Source of the DNA: Protea cynaroides
Taxonomy: Eukaryota > Streptophyta > Magnoliopsida > Proteales > Proteaceae
Direction of reading: 5' to 3'
NCBI GenBank assembly: GCA_028583415.1
Contig: CM053272.1
Location: 70,105,439-70,169,438 of the forward strand
Length of the DNA stretch: 64,000 nt
Below, piece after piece: positions 22,096 to 35,000 of the stretch. Numbering within the stretch: position 1 is the stretch's first letter; each line of letters begins with the position of its first letter. The position numbers and the translations under genes were made by a program. Below the pieces are notes generated by a model, which was not told the origin of the DNA, searched no databases, and saw only the letters and a list, made by a program, of their open reading frames with translations.

Positions 22096-23282
22096 GTGAT
22101 GAAGGAAACCATTAAGAAAGAGATTCTAAAGTGCTTAGCTCATGGGATCATATATCCCATATCTGACAGTGAGTGGGTAAGTCCGGTACATGTGGTACCA
22201 AAGAAGTCAGGAGTTATTGTAGTTGCTAATGCTGACAATGAATTGATTCCAACCCGTATCCAAACAGGGTGGAGAGTGTGCATAAACTACAGAAAGCTGA
22301 ATACGGCAACGTGGAAGGATCACTTCCCTTTGCCTTTCATTGACCAAATATTAGAGAGGTTGGCCGGACATGAATACTATTGCTTCTTAGATGGATACTC
22401 CGATTACAATCAAATCCCCATTGCCTTAGATGACCAACACAAGACCACTTTCACATGCCCCTACTAAACTTATGCTTACTGGCACATGTCTTTTGGGCTA
22501 CGCAATGCCCCTGCCACTTTCCAAAGGTGCTTGATGAGCATCTTCTCAGATATGGTAGAGCAATATTTAGAAGTATTCATGGATGATTTTTCTGTGCATG
22601 GATCTACTTTTTCTGAGTGCCTATATAATCTTTCCTTAGTTCTTGCCAAGTGTATGGAGAAAGATTTAGTTTTAAATTGGGATAAATGCCACTTCATGGT
22701 AAAACAAGCATAGTGTTGGGTCACATCATTTCCAAAGAGGGGATCATGGTTGACAGAGCTAAGGTAGAACTGATTAAAAAGCTACCTGTTCCCAAATCTG
22801 TTAAGGACATTCGCTCCTTTCTAGGACATGCCAATTTCTATCGGAGGTTCATTAAGGATTTTAGGCAGATTACTCATCCTCTCACCTCTTTACTTGCTAA
22901 AGACCAACTCTTTGATTTTAATGATGCATGCCTTGAGATTTTTAATCAACTCAAAAAGGTTTTGACCACTGCCCCCATCATTCAGGCACCCATATGGATA
23001 GAGCCCTTTGAGCTTATGTGTGATACTTCTGATTTTGCATTAGGAGCTGTCCTTAGGCAACGGATCAATAAGTTGCCTCATGTAATCTGTTATGCAAGTA
23101 GAACTCTAAACGATGCATAGCTTAACTATATTACCACTGAAAAGGAATTCTTAGCTGTTGTATTTGCTTTAGAGAAATTTTGTGCCTACTTGATAGGATC
23201 CCATGTCATTGTGTACACGGATCATGCTGCCCTAGGGCATCTCTTGCAGAAAAAGGATGCCAAAGCTCATCTCATTAGATGA
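22096..23282 (+). pseudogene. RT and RNase H of element C
   Basis: The RT starts with EILKCLAHGIIYPISDSEWV and VCINYRKLNTATWKDHFPLP. A stop at 22465-22467 interrupts it, and SFGLRNAPATFQRCLMSIFS with the catalytic FMDDFSVHG follows. The frame shifts near 22690-22713 into the RT thumb and RNase H part (LGHANFYRRFIKDF, FELMCDTSDFALGAVL). Further stops occur near 23118 and at 23280-23282, the latter where the family usually has Trp. Confidence 0.85.
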
Positions 23283-23285
23283 GTT

Positions 23286-24743
23286 TTGCTTTTACAAGAG
23301 TTTGACTTAGAGATTAGGGATAAACCAGGAATAGAAAATCTGGTTGTTGATCACTTATCCCGATTGCCTAATTCTTTGACTGTCGATTCACCAGTCAACG
23401 AGTCTTTCCAAGATGAGCAATTGTTTACAGTATTTAGTGAACCTTGGTTCGCTGATATTGTAAATTATTTGGTAACAGGTGCGACCCCTTCCCATTGGTC
23501 TGCCCAGGATAGGTATAGATTCCATTCCCAAGTCAAGTACTATTTTTGGGATGATCCATATCTGTTCAAGACTTGCTCTGATCAGATTATCAGGAGATGT
23601 GTACTTGACCATGAACAGCAATCTGTGCTGTCTTACTATCATGATCAGGCGTGTGGTGGTCACTTTGGGCCGAATAAGACCGCAACCAAGGTTTTACAAT
23701 CTGGATTCTACTGGCCTAGTCTTTTTAAGGATGCCTTTAATTACTGTAAGGCATGCCCTTCTTGCCAGTCTTTAGGCCACATTACCAAGCAAAATATGAT
23801 GCCACTCAACCCAATTCTGGTGGTTGAAGTTTTTGATGTTTGGGGCATCGATTTTATGGGTTCGTTCCCAAAGTCTTTTGGAAATGAGTATATCTTGTTA
23901 GCTGTGGACTACGTGTCCAAATGGATAGAAGTTGTTGCTACTAAGACCAATAACCACAAGGTAGTCATTAAATTTCTAAAAAAGAATATATTCTCCCGAT
24001 TTTGTATCCCTCGAGCTGTCATTAGCGATAGAGGGAAACACTTCTGCAATAAATCATTTGAGGCCCTTGTTCGAAAATATGATATTACCCATAAATTGGC
24101 AACCCCTTACCATCCTCAGACCAGTGGACAGGTTGAAGTGTCTAATCGACAAATCAAGCAGATTTTGAAAAAAACTGTCAATCCGACCCGTAAGGACTGG
24201 TCCATTCGCCTCGTAGATGCTTTGTGGGCTTATAGAACTGCTTTCAAGCCCATTCTTGGTCAATCCCCTTACGGTTTAGTGTACGGGAAAGCCTGCCATC
24301 TACCAATCGAATTGGAACATCGGGCATTTGGGACAATTAAGAAATTAAATTTTGATTTGTCAGATGCTAGCACTTATAGAGGACTCCAGTTCTCTGAGTT
24401 GGATGAATTGCGAAATGATGCCTACGATAGTGCCCGCATTTATAAAGACAAGACCAAGACTTAGCATGACAGACATATCCTTCAGAAGTCTTTCACCCCT
24501 GGCGACAAGGTTTTGCTTTATAACTCTCGTTTGCATATTTTTCCTGGTAAACTTAGATCTCGTTGGGAGGGCCCTTATATTGTTCAAACTATTTTCTCAT
24601 CGGGTGCAATTGAAATTTTAAATCCAGGTACAAGTGCAACCAGCAAAGTGAATGGCCAACATTTGAAGCCATTTTTGGAGCTTCCACACGACTCCACTGA
24701 AGAGGTCATGGATCTCCATGAGCCTTTTTACATCGATCCTTGA
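23286..24743 (+). pseudogene. Integrase of element C, nearly intact
   Basis: A long open stretch carries the HHCC zinc-binding region (HDQACGGHFGPNKTA through CKACPSCQ), then the DDE core: WGIDFMGSFPKSFGNEY (Asp 1), RAVISDRGKHFCNKSF (Asp 2) and YHPQTSGQVEVSNRQIK (Glu). A stop ends the frame at 24462. The C-terminal part continues from 24513 in the same phase (LRSRWEGPYIVQTIF), ending at 24743. No chromodomain is present, as expected for Athila. Confidence 0.9.
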
Positions 24744-25863
24744 TTCAGGGAGTTTTTTCTTCCCCTTGTCCTTGTTTTTTTTTTCTGTATAAATTAAGGA
24801 CAATGCATGATTTGAGTATGGGGGAAGGGTTGAGATTTCATTAAAAAAATGAATTTTTAGTTTTCATTGTAAATTTTAACTTTTTAACTTTGGTTTTTGG
24901 GAAAGTCAATCACTATTTCTATGATTTTGATACAAAAGAGGAAGGAGAAAGAGACCTAGGAAACTATCACATACGAAGTAATGAAACCTTATGTGAGGAT
25001 AGTACTTAGGCTATATTTTGAGGTGAGAATCGAGTTAGAAAATACATCTTACCTCACCTGAAGGGATGAATATTTTATAGTTATAGTTGGTAATTTCAAC
25101 CTTTGAATAAAGCTGAGACCTCCTTGTATTAAAATATAAAATATATATATAATAAGAAAATAAGAGTTTTTTTTGTTCTTGGTATTAGACAGGACATTCT
25201 GCCTCTGGAAGCGAAGTGTCTTGATTGAAATTCCTTGAATACAGCTCTCGTCTAAAAAAAAAAGCACTCTTTAGTATCAATGTCCTTAAAGATATATGCC
25301 AAAAGCAAAGCTACATACTAACATGAGAATGTATAACCACCTGCACTTTTCAAGTCAACTGTAGTGGAGTAGCTTAAAGAGGAAGAAAGAAAGAAAGAAA
25401 AAATATGAAATACAAGTGTTGAAACCTATTCTTAGGTCTTGGTTACCAGTATGTTACAAAGGGTTTATCCTAAGGAAAGATATGTTTGGAAGATATAACG
25501 TGATTTCCTAATTGAGATGCAACCTTAGTGTTTGAATCATATGAGGTAGCAAAGCTCAAGTGTGGGGGTTTCTATATTTTCTTGATCCTAAGTTGAGTGT
25601 CTTGACTAATAGGATGTGTGTGTGCTCTTTTTCCTTAATACCAAAATTAAAGTTTAAAATTTTTATATAAATTTTGTGTGTTTATTCTCTGAAAATACTC
25701 ACGAGACACAACTCGTCCACTAGGGGTGACCTAGGGGTTTAAAGGCTTGTTGCACATGCTAAGTGCAATCGTGATTCCTACGAAAGTGAGTTAGGGTTTT
25801 ATTTTTATTTTATTTTTATATTTTTCTTTGCTCGAGACTAGCAAAGTTCAGTGTGGGGGAATC
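24744..25863 (+). other. Untranslated region between integrase and 3' LTR of C
   Basis: AT-rich with no envelope-like frame. It ends with the purine-rich AGTGTGGGGGAATC directly before the LTR, the likely second-strand primer. A second GTGTGGGGG copy lies near 25560-25568. Confidence 0.6.
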
Positions 25864-27041
25864 TGATGAACACATTTTATGTGTGAATTTAGGACATAAA
25901 ATATACATCTCTTATTCTATTTATGATACTTCTCGGGTATTTAATGTTGTTTTTATGTTTGTAGGGTGTAGATGAAAGAATGGAGAAATTTAAGCTTGAA
26001 AGGATCATTTTATGAATTTTTTATGATCCTGTCCAGTTAACTCACCCAGTCAACTCAGCAGCTGAGCATAGGATGAATTTTATAAGGAGAGCTACGAATT
26101 TTGTATATTAGATAAGCCTTGGACCAAGTTAAAGAGTAGTCCAATCTCATGTGAAAGATTCTATTTTCTTGAGAAAATATTCCTTACTTATTTGGAATCA
26201 AATTTACAAGATTGGTATGGCATGGAAGAATGGAAAGCTCCAATAGATTATGGAAGTTTTCAAGAAGAGATAATGATGCTAAAGATATGATGAGTTGGTA
26301 TAATATTTTTTCTACTAAAAAATCGTCCACATAAAATGAACCTACAAGATTGGAATTTGGTTATCAAAATTATCTCCACAAAATCTCTTGTAATCCAATT
26401 GTAAAGATTGACTATGATCTTTACTCACTTGTATATATATGTGATGCTCAGCAATATAAAAATCATCCAAGAATTCTATTGTAAATTTTTTTTTTTAGTT
26501 TTGAAGATTTATGAGAGAGTTTGAGTTTTAGTTTCTTCTTTTCAAGTTGTGTTCTTCTTACTTAATTTATTTATTTGTTTTTTTCTTCAAGTTTTAATTT
26601 CAGTTATAGAACTTTGTAGTAGGGTAGATAAAAATAGGTTGTACCCCATTACTAATTTAATTTAGGGGAGAAGGCTCCCTTTGTAATCGTTTGCACATCG
26701 CCTTGGAGTACAACAAGACGACGAACAACGACAAAGGAATCTTCCAATAAGATAAGTTTTTCTTACATTCTTTTACTTTGAATTTTGTTCCCTTCCTGCA
26801 ATAGATCTGTGATACTTTATGATTAGTGATTTTGTAAATCTTCGTATCGTTATGAATGATTATTATTGTTTTTATTGCTTGATTAATTTTTATTTAAAGT
26901 GATTAGGGTGTTAATTCAATCAATTCTCTTTGGTACGCTTTGCCTTATTTGAGTTAGGATAATAACGATTCCTCCCTGAGATCAACCTGTTACTGCACAA
27001 TACTGTGCACTTGCGATTACATATACAATTAATTTACATCA
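25864..27041 (+). repeat. 3' LTR of element C (1178 bp)
   Basis: TGATGAACAC to TTTACATCA; one base longer than the 5' copy and clearly diverged by scattered substitutions. Confidence 0.93.
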
Positions 27042-27334
27042 AGGGTCCTCCCCCTCCTTTGGGGAGGTTCCCTGTGCAGCCCCTCCCATTGGAAGGATCC
27101 GATGTTACCTTCCGTTCTCTTTTCTGTTTTTTAATAAAGCGATCTAAGTACAAATAAAAAACACTGGAATTTAGGATGTGTTTAGGAGGGCCAAATATGT
27201 TTCGAGATATGTTTATGCGTTGGGGTGTGGATTGGATGGATGAGTAGACAAATTTTGCTGCCGCTTTTGTAGTGAGGTCCCTGATTAATGTGAGGAGATA
27301 TTAGGCGGTCACTGCAGGATTCCATACTTAATGG

Positions 27335-27472
27335 GGACTGAAATCCTCTCCAGCGCGCCAGCCCGCCAGCCTAACATCTGACGGGCTGGAATACATCGGT
27401 ATGTGTGCCGATAAATTCTAACCCGTCAGATGTTAGGCTAGCGGGCTGGAGCGCGGGAGAGGATTTTTTTGC
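27335..27472. mobile_element. Small hairpin MITE, possibly hAT type
   Basis: Two 43-bp arms (27343-27385 and 27422-27464) are inverted copies with three mismatches: ATCCTCTCC...CTGACGGG against CCCGTCAG...GAGAGGAT. The direct repeat CTTAATGG (27327-27334 and 27473-27480) fits an 8-bp hAT target duplication, if the ends are GGACTGAAATCC and GGATTTTTTTGC. The arms are GC-rich, unlike the surroundings. Confidence 0.6.
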
Positions 27473-27871
27473 CTTAATGGTATTGGGCAATGCAGGGGAA
27501 TAGGCTGTTGATGAGCGGGACATCCCATTAGTGATTGTTGATGATGTCTCAGACCCTGTTGATTCTGTAGATTGGTGGGTATGGTGCGTGGATGGTAAAA
27601 TTGCTGAGTTTGGTAACCCATGGGTCTTTCAAAATGTTCATAAGGGTAGCATAACCTACATGCCAACAGCACAATTGTTGTGAGAATAAAGAATTGACCC
27701 GATGCTGTTCCAAATCCATGAGCCCGCTTTTTTGTTAATGGAATGGTCGTGGAGTAGGTGGTGATTTGAAGATTTGGCACAAAGGGTCTTGTGGCTGGGT
27801 CAGGAGTAACCAAAAGGAAAGATGTGTTGTGAACATGGACTTGTTAGAGACCTAGATCCCTAATTTCCTTA

Positions 27872-28197
27872 GACTATGTTTGATTGTAAGGGGAATTGAA
27901 AGGAAGGTAAATGAAAATATTAAACTTCAAAAGAAAAACTTTTATAATTGTAACACAACATGAATTGCATAAACTATCTAAATTTCTTAACATATTTTCT
28001 AATGACACTTATAAGATGTAAAATTTATTTTATTTTTTAAATGCAAGGAATTTCAATGCAAAGTGAAGTGTAAATGATTTGGAATTAGTTACATAATAAT
28101 GTGATAGCATGTGTTGTAATCATTATAAAAGTTTCTTTTTAAAATTTAAAATTTTCACTTCCCTTCCCTTCAATTCTCCTTGCGACCAAACAAAGCC
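27872..28197. mobile_element. Tourist-like MITE (326 bp)
   Basis: Inverted ends GACTATGTTTGATTGTAAGG and, on the other strand, GGCTTTGTTTGGTCGCAAGG are flanked on both sides by TTA, the PIF/Harbinger target duplication. It is AT-rich and non-coding. A partial right half of a similar element may lie near 28290-28385. Confidence 0.7.
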
Positions 28198-28200
28198 TTA

Positions 28201-29021
28201 GGTGAGGCAATTTTTTTCCATGATATTGTGATCAGTTTCCTTTTCCCAGCCACAAGTAAAGTAATATTTAAAAACTAGATTTACAATACTTTTGAAATAA
28301 TTACATAATCATTACAAAAGATCTATTTTAATTCTCTGCTAAAATCATTCCTTTTCATTCATATTCCTTGCAGTCAGACAGCCTGCACAAAAACCATTAC
28401 TTTCCAATTATCAAAATGATGGAAACCATTAGTCATCCTCCTCAGGAACAGAAGGAAGAGCCATTGAAAAAGGATTGTGGTCAGCCATCAGGGAAAGGAT
28501 CAAGCAAATAGAAGTCTGGACCGATCAGCTCAAGTTCGGGAATGGTTACTGTCTTGTATCTCAAAGAACTAATCATGGATACTATTCAGTTTACTAGATG
28601 ATATTAAGGAGTTGATGAATGCTTTTGACTCATTTATATTAAGAAGGTTGATAGAACCAATGTAAAGGCCAGAAAGACAAAAACTACAAACATTCAGCAT
28701 GATAGGGTGGACAGATTAGCCCCTATGTTGTACGTTTGATCTTTGCTAGTTTAATATAATTTCAACTTTTATCCAAAAAAGAAAGAAAATAAAAAAGGTT
28801 GAAACAAAAACTTTTAGTTTCCCATTACCAAAAATTTGAAACTTACAATCGTGTAGGCATTGGACTGCATTGAAGCATACAGGGCATCAAGTAAAACCGA
28901 AACCAGGTTACAGAGCATAATCAGCAGATATAGCAAGTAATAAGTGCTACCCCAGGATGGCATCTGACACATTTTGCTAGTCCAATAGAACTTGGTTATT
29001 ACAGAGAATTTTCACCTATTC
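28201..29021 (-). other. 3' flank of the complex I gene
   Basis: No other gene is recognised. The part nearest 29021 is the expected 3' untranslated region of the minus-strand gene; I cannot place the poly(A) site. Confidence 0.35.
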
Positions 29022-32000
29022 TCACAGGAATTTCCTCAGTGGCCTCCGATATTCCTCATCTTGCAAATGCTGTCACCAAAATTTAAAGAAAAATAATAAT
29101 AAATAATAGAAAAAAAAATGAAATAAATAGTTCATGCAATCGGAAAAGAAATGCACTAAAGTCTAACATAAATACTTTCATATGCAAAACCAGCATAAAA
29201 CACTCAAATTGAAGAACACCAAACAAGTTACAAGAAATGTCATCAACTAACAAAAACAAAGCCAGTTAAGAAATATGTTAACAGCATTCAGACATATGAA
29301 GTTAGGCTTTTAGGGAATTCATCTAGGGTTTTATGCCGCAAAGTTCAGAAAACGCAAACTGGGCAGCCCATTGAACGATTCAACAGTCGGAAGTGATATA
29401 ACTGGAGCATTAATGTGAAACAAGATGAAACCATTCACAATTAATGGACTGCACATTATGTTTGGCGTCTGTTCCTTGAAAAACTTGTTGCGATCTGAAC
29501 ATAAAAAAAAATGAGCGCAAGTACCAGCATTTTCAAGAACTAAGCGGTAAAGTTGCCACTAAGTTACACCTCACATGTCTTGAAGGCATAGTATACTGAA
29601 ACCCATAATGCTACTAGGATTAATAAAGTTTGTCGGTGTTGGAAAAATCCCACACCCTAGTTTGGTTCTGATGATAACAAACAATTGAAGACAAACTAAT
29701 ATCTTCAATGAGTGTCAGGACTTAGTGAGAAGACATCTCAATCATCACCCAAGCAACAAAAGATACAAATGATCAAGATGAAGCTCTAGTCAACAAATTT
29801 AAGACCAAGATTTGTCCACATTTGAAGACCAAGATTTGTCCAAGCTTGAAGACCAAGATATGAAGTATGAAGTTGAAAATGAAGACATTGTTCTTATCAA
29901 TTAGGCTAATAAACTTGCGCAATCATCTTGTAATCACGCATATCATTACATCTTAAAAAGACCTTACGTGGTGTTCAAAGACCCATAAAATTGACCTGAA
30001 AATGTTGGAAAAAGAGTGGGTGAAATTGCCCAAAGAACAGGGCATAAATCACACAGTGATTCAAAACTGGAACACCAACTTGTCGCAAGAACTGGTCAAT
30101 ACTGGCCAAGAGCCCAGAGCATCAATCGGCCTCTGGTGTTAACCGGACCTCAGTCGGTTAATGCCACCAGAGACCATCCGGCTGCAACCAGATGGTTTAG
30201 CAGTCAACTGGATCAAGACTTCATCTCTCTAAGTCCTATATCATCTGGCTGCAACCAGATGTTTTGGTGATCAACCAGATAAATAGTTCCGTTACACAAC
30301 GGTTGTATTTTCAACTCAACGGTTATATTTTTACAATGGTCATATAGCGGTCGACTAGATGAGCCAAGCGGTCGACCATAACGGGTCAAAATAGATCCGT
30401 TAGAAGTTTTTTTGACCAACCATTTGCAATTCTTTGGGCATATTTAAGGCCTCATTTATGATAAATAGATAACTCTTGACATCATTTAAAACTATTATCT
30501 TGAGCTCCAAATTACAAGAAGCAATCAATACCACACTTAAAAGAATCAAGCAATATATCTCCAACACTTGTGATCTTTCAAGCTCAATTCTAACCCAAAA
30601 ATCAAAGCTTTCCCCTCAATCATCCAAAGAGAAGTCTACATTGTGCAAAGCATCAGCTCATTGCAAGTAGTGTCACTCCTTGTGTAGGTAAAAACTTAGG
30701 TTGTACAAGAACCCTCTCATCCTTAAGAGATTCTATAGGTTCCTCTTGACCTGGAACTAAGATTATTGTAAGGTTCCTCTTTACTGAAAAGATTTGTAAC
30801 AAGGTGTTCTTCCCCATCTACCGTATTGAAAGGGAGAATAGTGGATTTCAAGTGAAGAATCGAGGAAAATTGGACTAAATTAAGGGATTCCAATTGAACC
30901 ACTATATTCTTATGTTATGGTTTTTACTCTTAATTGTTTCAATTTACCTACAACACTCATCTTAATATTGAAAAAAATTAACCACTAAGGAAAGCCTATT
31001 CACCTCTTCTAGGCTTACTAACAATTGATATCAGAGCGGAAGCTCTAATTTTGATTTGAATTTTAATAGAGATAGAAGATTATATGGCCTCATCATCCCA
31101 CCAACAAGAAGGACAAAATACCTCTAGAACTCCCTATTTCAACGGTGAAAACTTCGCCTATTGGAAATGCCAGTTCAAAATCTTTGTATGTAGATATAAT
31201 GTTGACATTTAGGATGTGCTCAAGAAAGGATCATTCAAAATCACTAAGACTAATGAAGAAGGCAAAGAGGTTGAAAAACCTAGAGCTGAATGGGACCAAA
31301 AGGACAAGGAACTTGTCCAATTCAACTACAAAGCAATCTCATTCTTACAATGTGACTTGAGTGAGACCGAGTTTAATAGAATTAGTATGTGTGAAACCAC
31401 AAAAGAGATATGAGATACACTTGTAGTCACCTATGAAGGGACTAAACAAGTGTAAAGGAGACCAGAATTGATATGCTAGTCCATGAATATGAAATGATTA
31501 AAATGCTTGACAATGAAACTATTTAACAAATGTTTACTAGATTTGCTAACATTGTCAACAAGTTGAAGGGACTAGACAAAGTTTACAAGAACTTCAAGAT
31601 TGTGATGAAAATCCTTCGATCCATTCCACCAAGATGGAGACCAAAGGTAACAGCAATTAAGGAAACAAAAGACCTTGATGAACTCTTCATTGATTGACTC
31701 ATGAGGTCTCTCAAAACCCATGAACTGGAACTCAACCAAGATGAGAAGACAATTGAACCAAAAAGAAGAACAATAGCTCTCAAGACAGTTCAAGAATCTG
31801 ATGATGTGAGTGTTGAAGAAATTGACTAGGAGGAGCTCTCCCTCATCACAAGTAAATTTCAAAAGTTCTTCAAGAACAGAGGGAATGAATCCCAAGAAAA
31901 GCTTCCAATCCAAAGAAGATTCAAAGGAAGGCAAAGGTAAAACCTACACCAAGCATAAAGATTCAAATGCTAACAAAGAAATTGTATGTTATGCCCGGTC

Positions 32001-35000
32001 ATTTCAAGACCGATTGCCCAAGGTTGGAAGGCAAGAAGAAAGCCTATGCGGCTAAAGAAACTTGGGACTCTAGTGATGATGAAAAAAAGAATGATTCCAA
32101 AGAGGAAATCATGATTCCGAAGAGGAAATCACCAATCTTACCTTAATGGCTCATGAAGAAGACAAGATAAACTCCACCTCAAATCTTATTTTTGAAGATG
32201 GACTAGATGTAATCCTTAAAAAGGATTCCATTAATAACTTAAAGGATGATGATCTTGAAGGAGCTTTTGAAGCTCTATATAATTCAAGCTTAAAGCTTGA
32301 AAGTGAAAATCTCATTCTTTCAAAGAAAAATTCAACTCTTGTTGAAGACCTGAAATCACTAGTTGATCAAGTACTCACCTTGAGAGAAGATAATGAAAAA
32401 TTGACCTTACTCTTCTCACATTTACAGAAAGTAGAAAGGCCTTAGATAACATATTAGGATCACATCAAAAAGGTCCTAAAGACAAAGAAGGCCTTGTGTT
32501 CAATAGTAATGCACCCACATTTAGTGTAATTTGTAATTATTGTGGTATAGTGGGACATACAACCACATCTTGTCAAAACAAGATAAGAGACCATCAAAAT
32601 AATAAGAGGCAACTTCCCAAAAGGAACAACCCTCAAAATGCCCCTACTTCCTACCCTACTTGCAACTATTACAAAAAGAAGGGTCATACCATAAGGAATT
32701 GTAAAAAAGGATGAAGAAAAATTCGAATGATCAAGTCCCTTCCAACAAAAGAAATCACGCCTTCTATCATACACCACTCCAAAGACATAACAAGCCTCAA
32801 AGGAGACTTGGACAACAATGGGGACAAAATCAATTTGGGCGCTAGAGCCTCAAGCTTTTGAAAGGCCAAACATGCCACGTTGACCCTATATGCACGAGGA
32901 ACCTCACATGTTGCATGCACCATTGAGACACCATATGCAAAGAAAGCTTAGTTCATCAAATCGATACTATGCACTTCAAAGAGCACATAAAGGCACAAAG
33001 GCCATATGCATCTCAAATGCCTCCTATGCCTCTCATATGTATCAAGGATTCAAGGGTCATATGAACCTCAAAGGCAAACTAAGCCTCCACCTATAGTCAA
33101 TGGGTATAGCCAAAACCCTCATCAAAGACCAAAGAATGGTCAAAATGGATATAGGTTTGGGAACCCAAAGGATATTTTGATGCTAACACGAACGGACCAA
33201 TGAGTTTATGGGGACCAATGTGTGCGTGACTTGTTTTTGTAGGTATGCTGGAAGAGCACTGAGAAGATGAAATGAGTAATTGATAGTGGGTGCTCCAAGC
33301 ATATGATGGCTGACCCAAAGCTCTTCTCCAAAGTAAAGAAGTATGATGGGGGATGGGTCACCTTTGGAGATAAAAGCAAAGGGAAAATCGTAAGCATTGG
33401 GAAAATCACCATTGGAGGTATATCCATCTCTATTGTCGACCTAGTAAATGGTTTAGGCTATAATCTACTTAGTGTAAGTCAATTGTGTAGTGTAGGATAT
33501 AAAGTAGATTTTGATGTATCTCAATACACAATTAAGGATGCTAGTGATAACGTCATCATGAAAGGAATGAGGAAAGATAGTATCTATACCTAGCTCTAGT
33601 CATGCATGTCTTGTATCCAATGACGATGACTCTTGTTTGTGGCATAGAAGACTAGAGCATGTGATTGTACGACTGGGTCTGCTCGGGACTTTTGGACTGA
33701 GTTGGAATATTAGAAGACAATTCTAGGACAAAAACCTCTCTCGACTTGGATTGAGATGCAAGAAAGGATGAAGAAGATATGAACACCTTGAAGCAAGAAA
33801 AGATGTCGGTGACTGAGTACATGGCTAAATTCAATAAATTAAAAATCCGTAGCCGTACTCAAGAGGATGTCAAGCTATCCAAGTTCCTGAGGGGACTCAG
33901 TTATGACATCCAGTCACAAATGGAACCTCATCTAGTTAAAGATGTCCCTCAGGCTTTCCAAACAGCACTTGAGTTAGAAGAATCCTTGAGGTTTACCCCC
34001 CAAAAGAAGAATGGTTTCCAAGCCGGGGAGTCTAGTTTTGGGAAACGCACTTCTAAAGCCATGCACTACCACATCTGTTTGACAACAAAGGTAAAGGCAT
34101 TTCGGGAGAAGCACCTAAGAGAAATGACCAACAACAATGCTTAAAATGTTAGGGATTTGGTCATTTTTCGAGGGAACATTCGAATAGAAACCTTTATGTG
34201 GGATGGAAAGAATATAAAGATTATAATCAGGAGGATACTCAGGAAGGTAAATTTGAGGACCATAGGCCTGTTGTGACCATATCAGATGAGGAGGATGAGA
34301 AGGTTGATATATCTAGGCCGAGTGTTGTGAGATGCATGGTTTCACAACCTAAGGGCAATGACCAGCCCAAGACACCCTTAGATCTTGTCCCTACAGTAGA
34401 CATCCCAGTTAGTCGAGTCTTTTGCGCAGCACATACATGATTTGCATGCAGAGCTAAGACGTAGAATAGCATTAAACAATGACCGATATAAATCTAGGGC
34501 AAATGTACATCGACTTTGCAAGAGTTCCAAGAGGGTGAAATGGTGATGGTCAAGAATAGACCACAACATTTTGTCAAGGAAAGTCGAGCAAACTACATGC
34601 TCGTATTGGAGGTCCGTTCAAAATTCTTTAAAGGGTGGATACTAATGCCTATGTGCTTAAGTTGCCAGCTGACATGGCAATCAACAACATTTTTTATGTT
34701 GAGGATCTTGTTCCCTACCGTGGTCTTTCTACTACCACCTCTTTCTATCCAAGGTTTAAAATCTTGAGTCTCGAGGGTGTCTCGGCCTTCTGAGAAACCG
34801 AGATCTCGTAGAACTCAGTCGAGATCTCGGAGAACTTAGTCGAGATCTTGGCAAGACACTGTAAAAAAGCCGCGAAGGCTTAAAAAGTGTGTTTCGACCC
34901 TAAAATGGTCATTTTAAAGCCTGATACTCCAAGGAAACTCTATTTTAGCATATATAAATATCTTTAAACATAAAACTGTAAAAATAATCACACATGGTGG

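Larger units (their letters stand above)
17801..27041 (+). mobile_element. Athila-type Ty3/gypsy element C (9241 bp)
   Basis: Both LTRs (17801-18977 and 25864-27041), a tRNA-Asp primer site, gag, protease, RT, RNase H and integrase are in order on the plus strand. Flanks AAGGT (17796-17800) and AGGGT (27042-27046) fit a 5-bp target duplication with one change. Several stops and two frame changes make it inactive. No envelope-like frame is visible between integrase (ending 24743) and the 3' LTR. Confidence 0.93.
29637..33660 (+). mobile_element. Ty1/copia element D (SIRE-like), 3'-truncated
   Basis: A 5' LTR, primer site, gag and protease are present on the plus strand. The sequence ends just after a GAG-pre-integrase motif (LWHRRLEH near 33636-33660), where element E begins. 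No integrase, RT or 3' LTR follows. It lies antisense in the intron of the complex I gene. Confidence 0.85.

Noticed and set aside
32890..33203. Short open frames between gag and protease of D
   Set aside because: They lie in the low-complexity Gln/His-rich linker of a decayed copia gag and change frame repeatedly. They are not separate genes.
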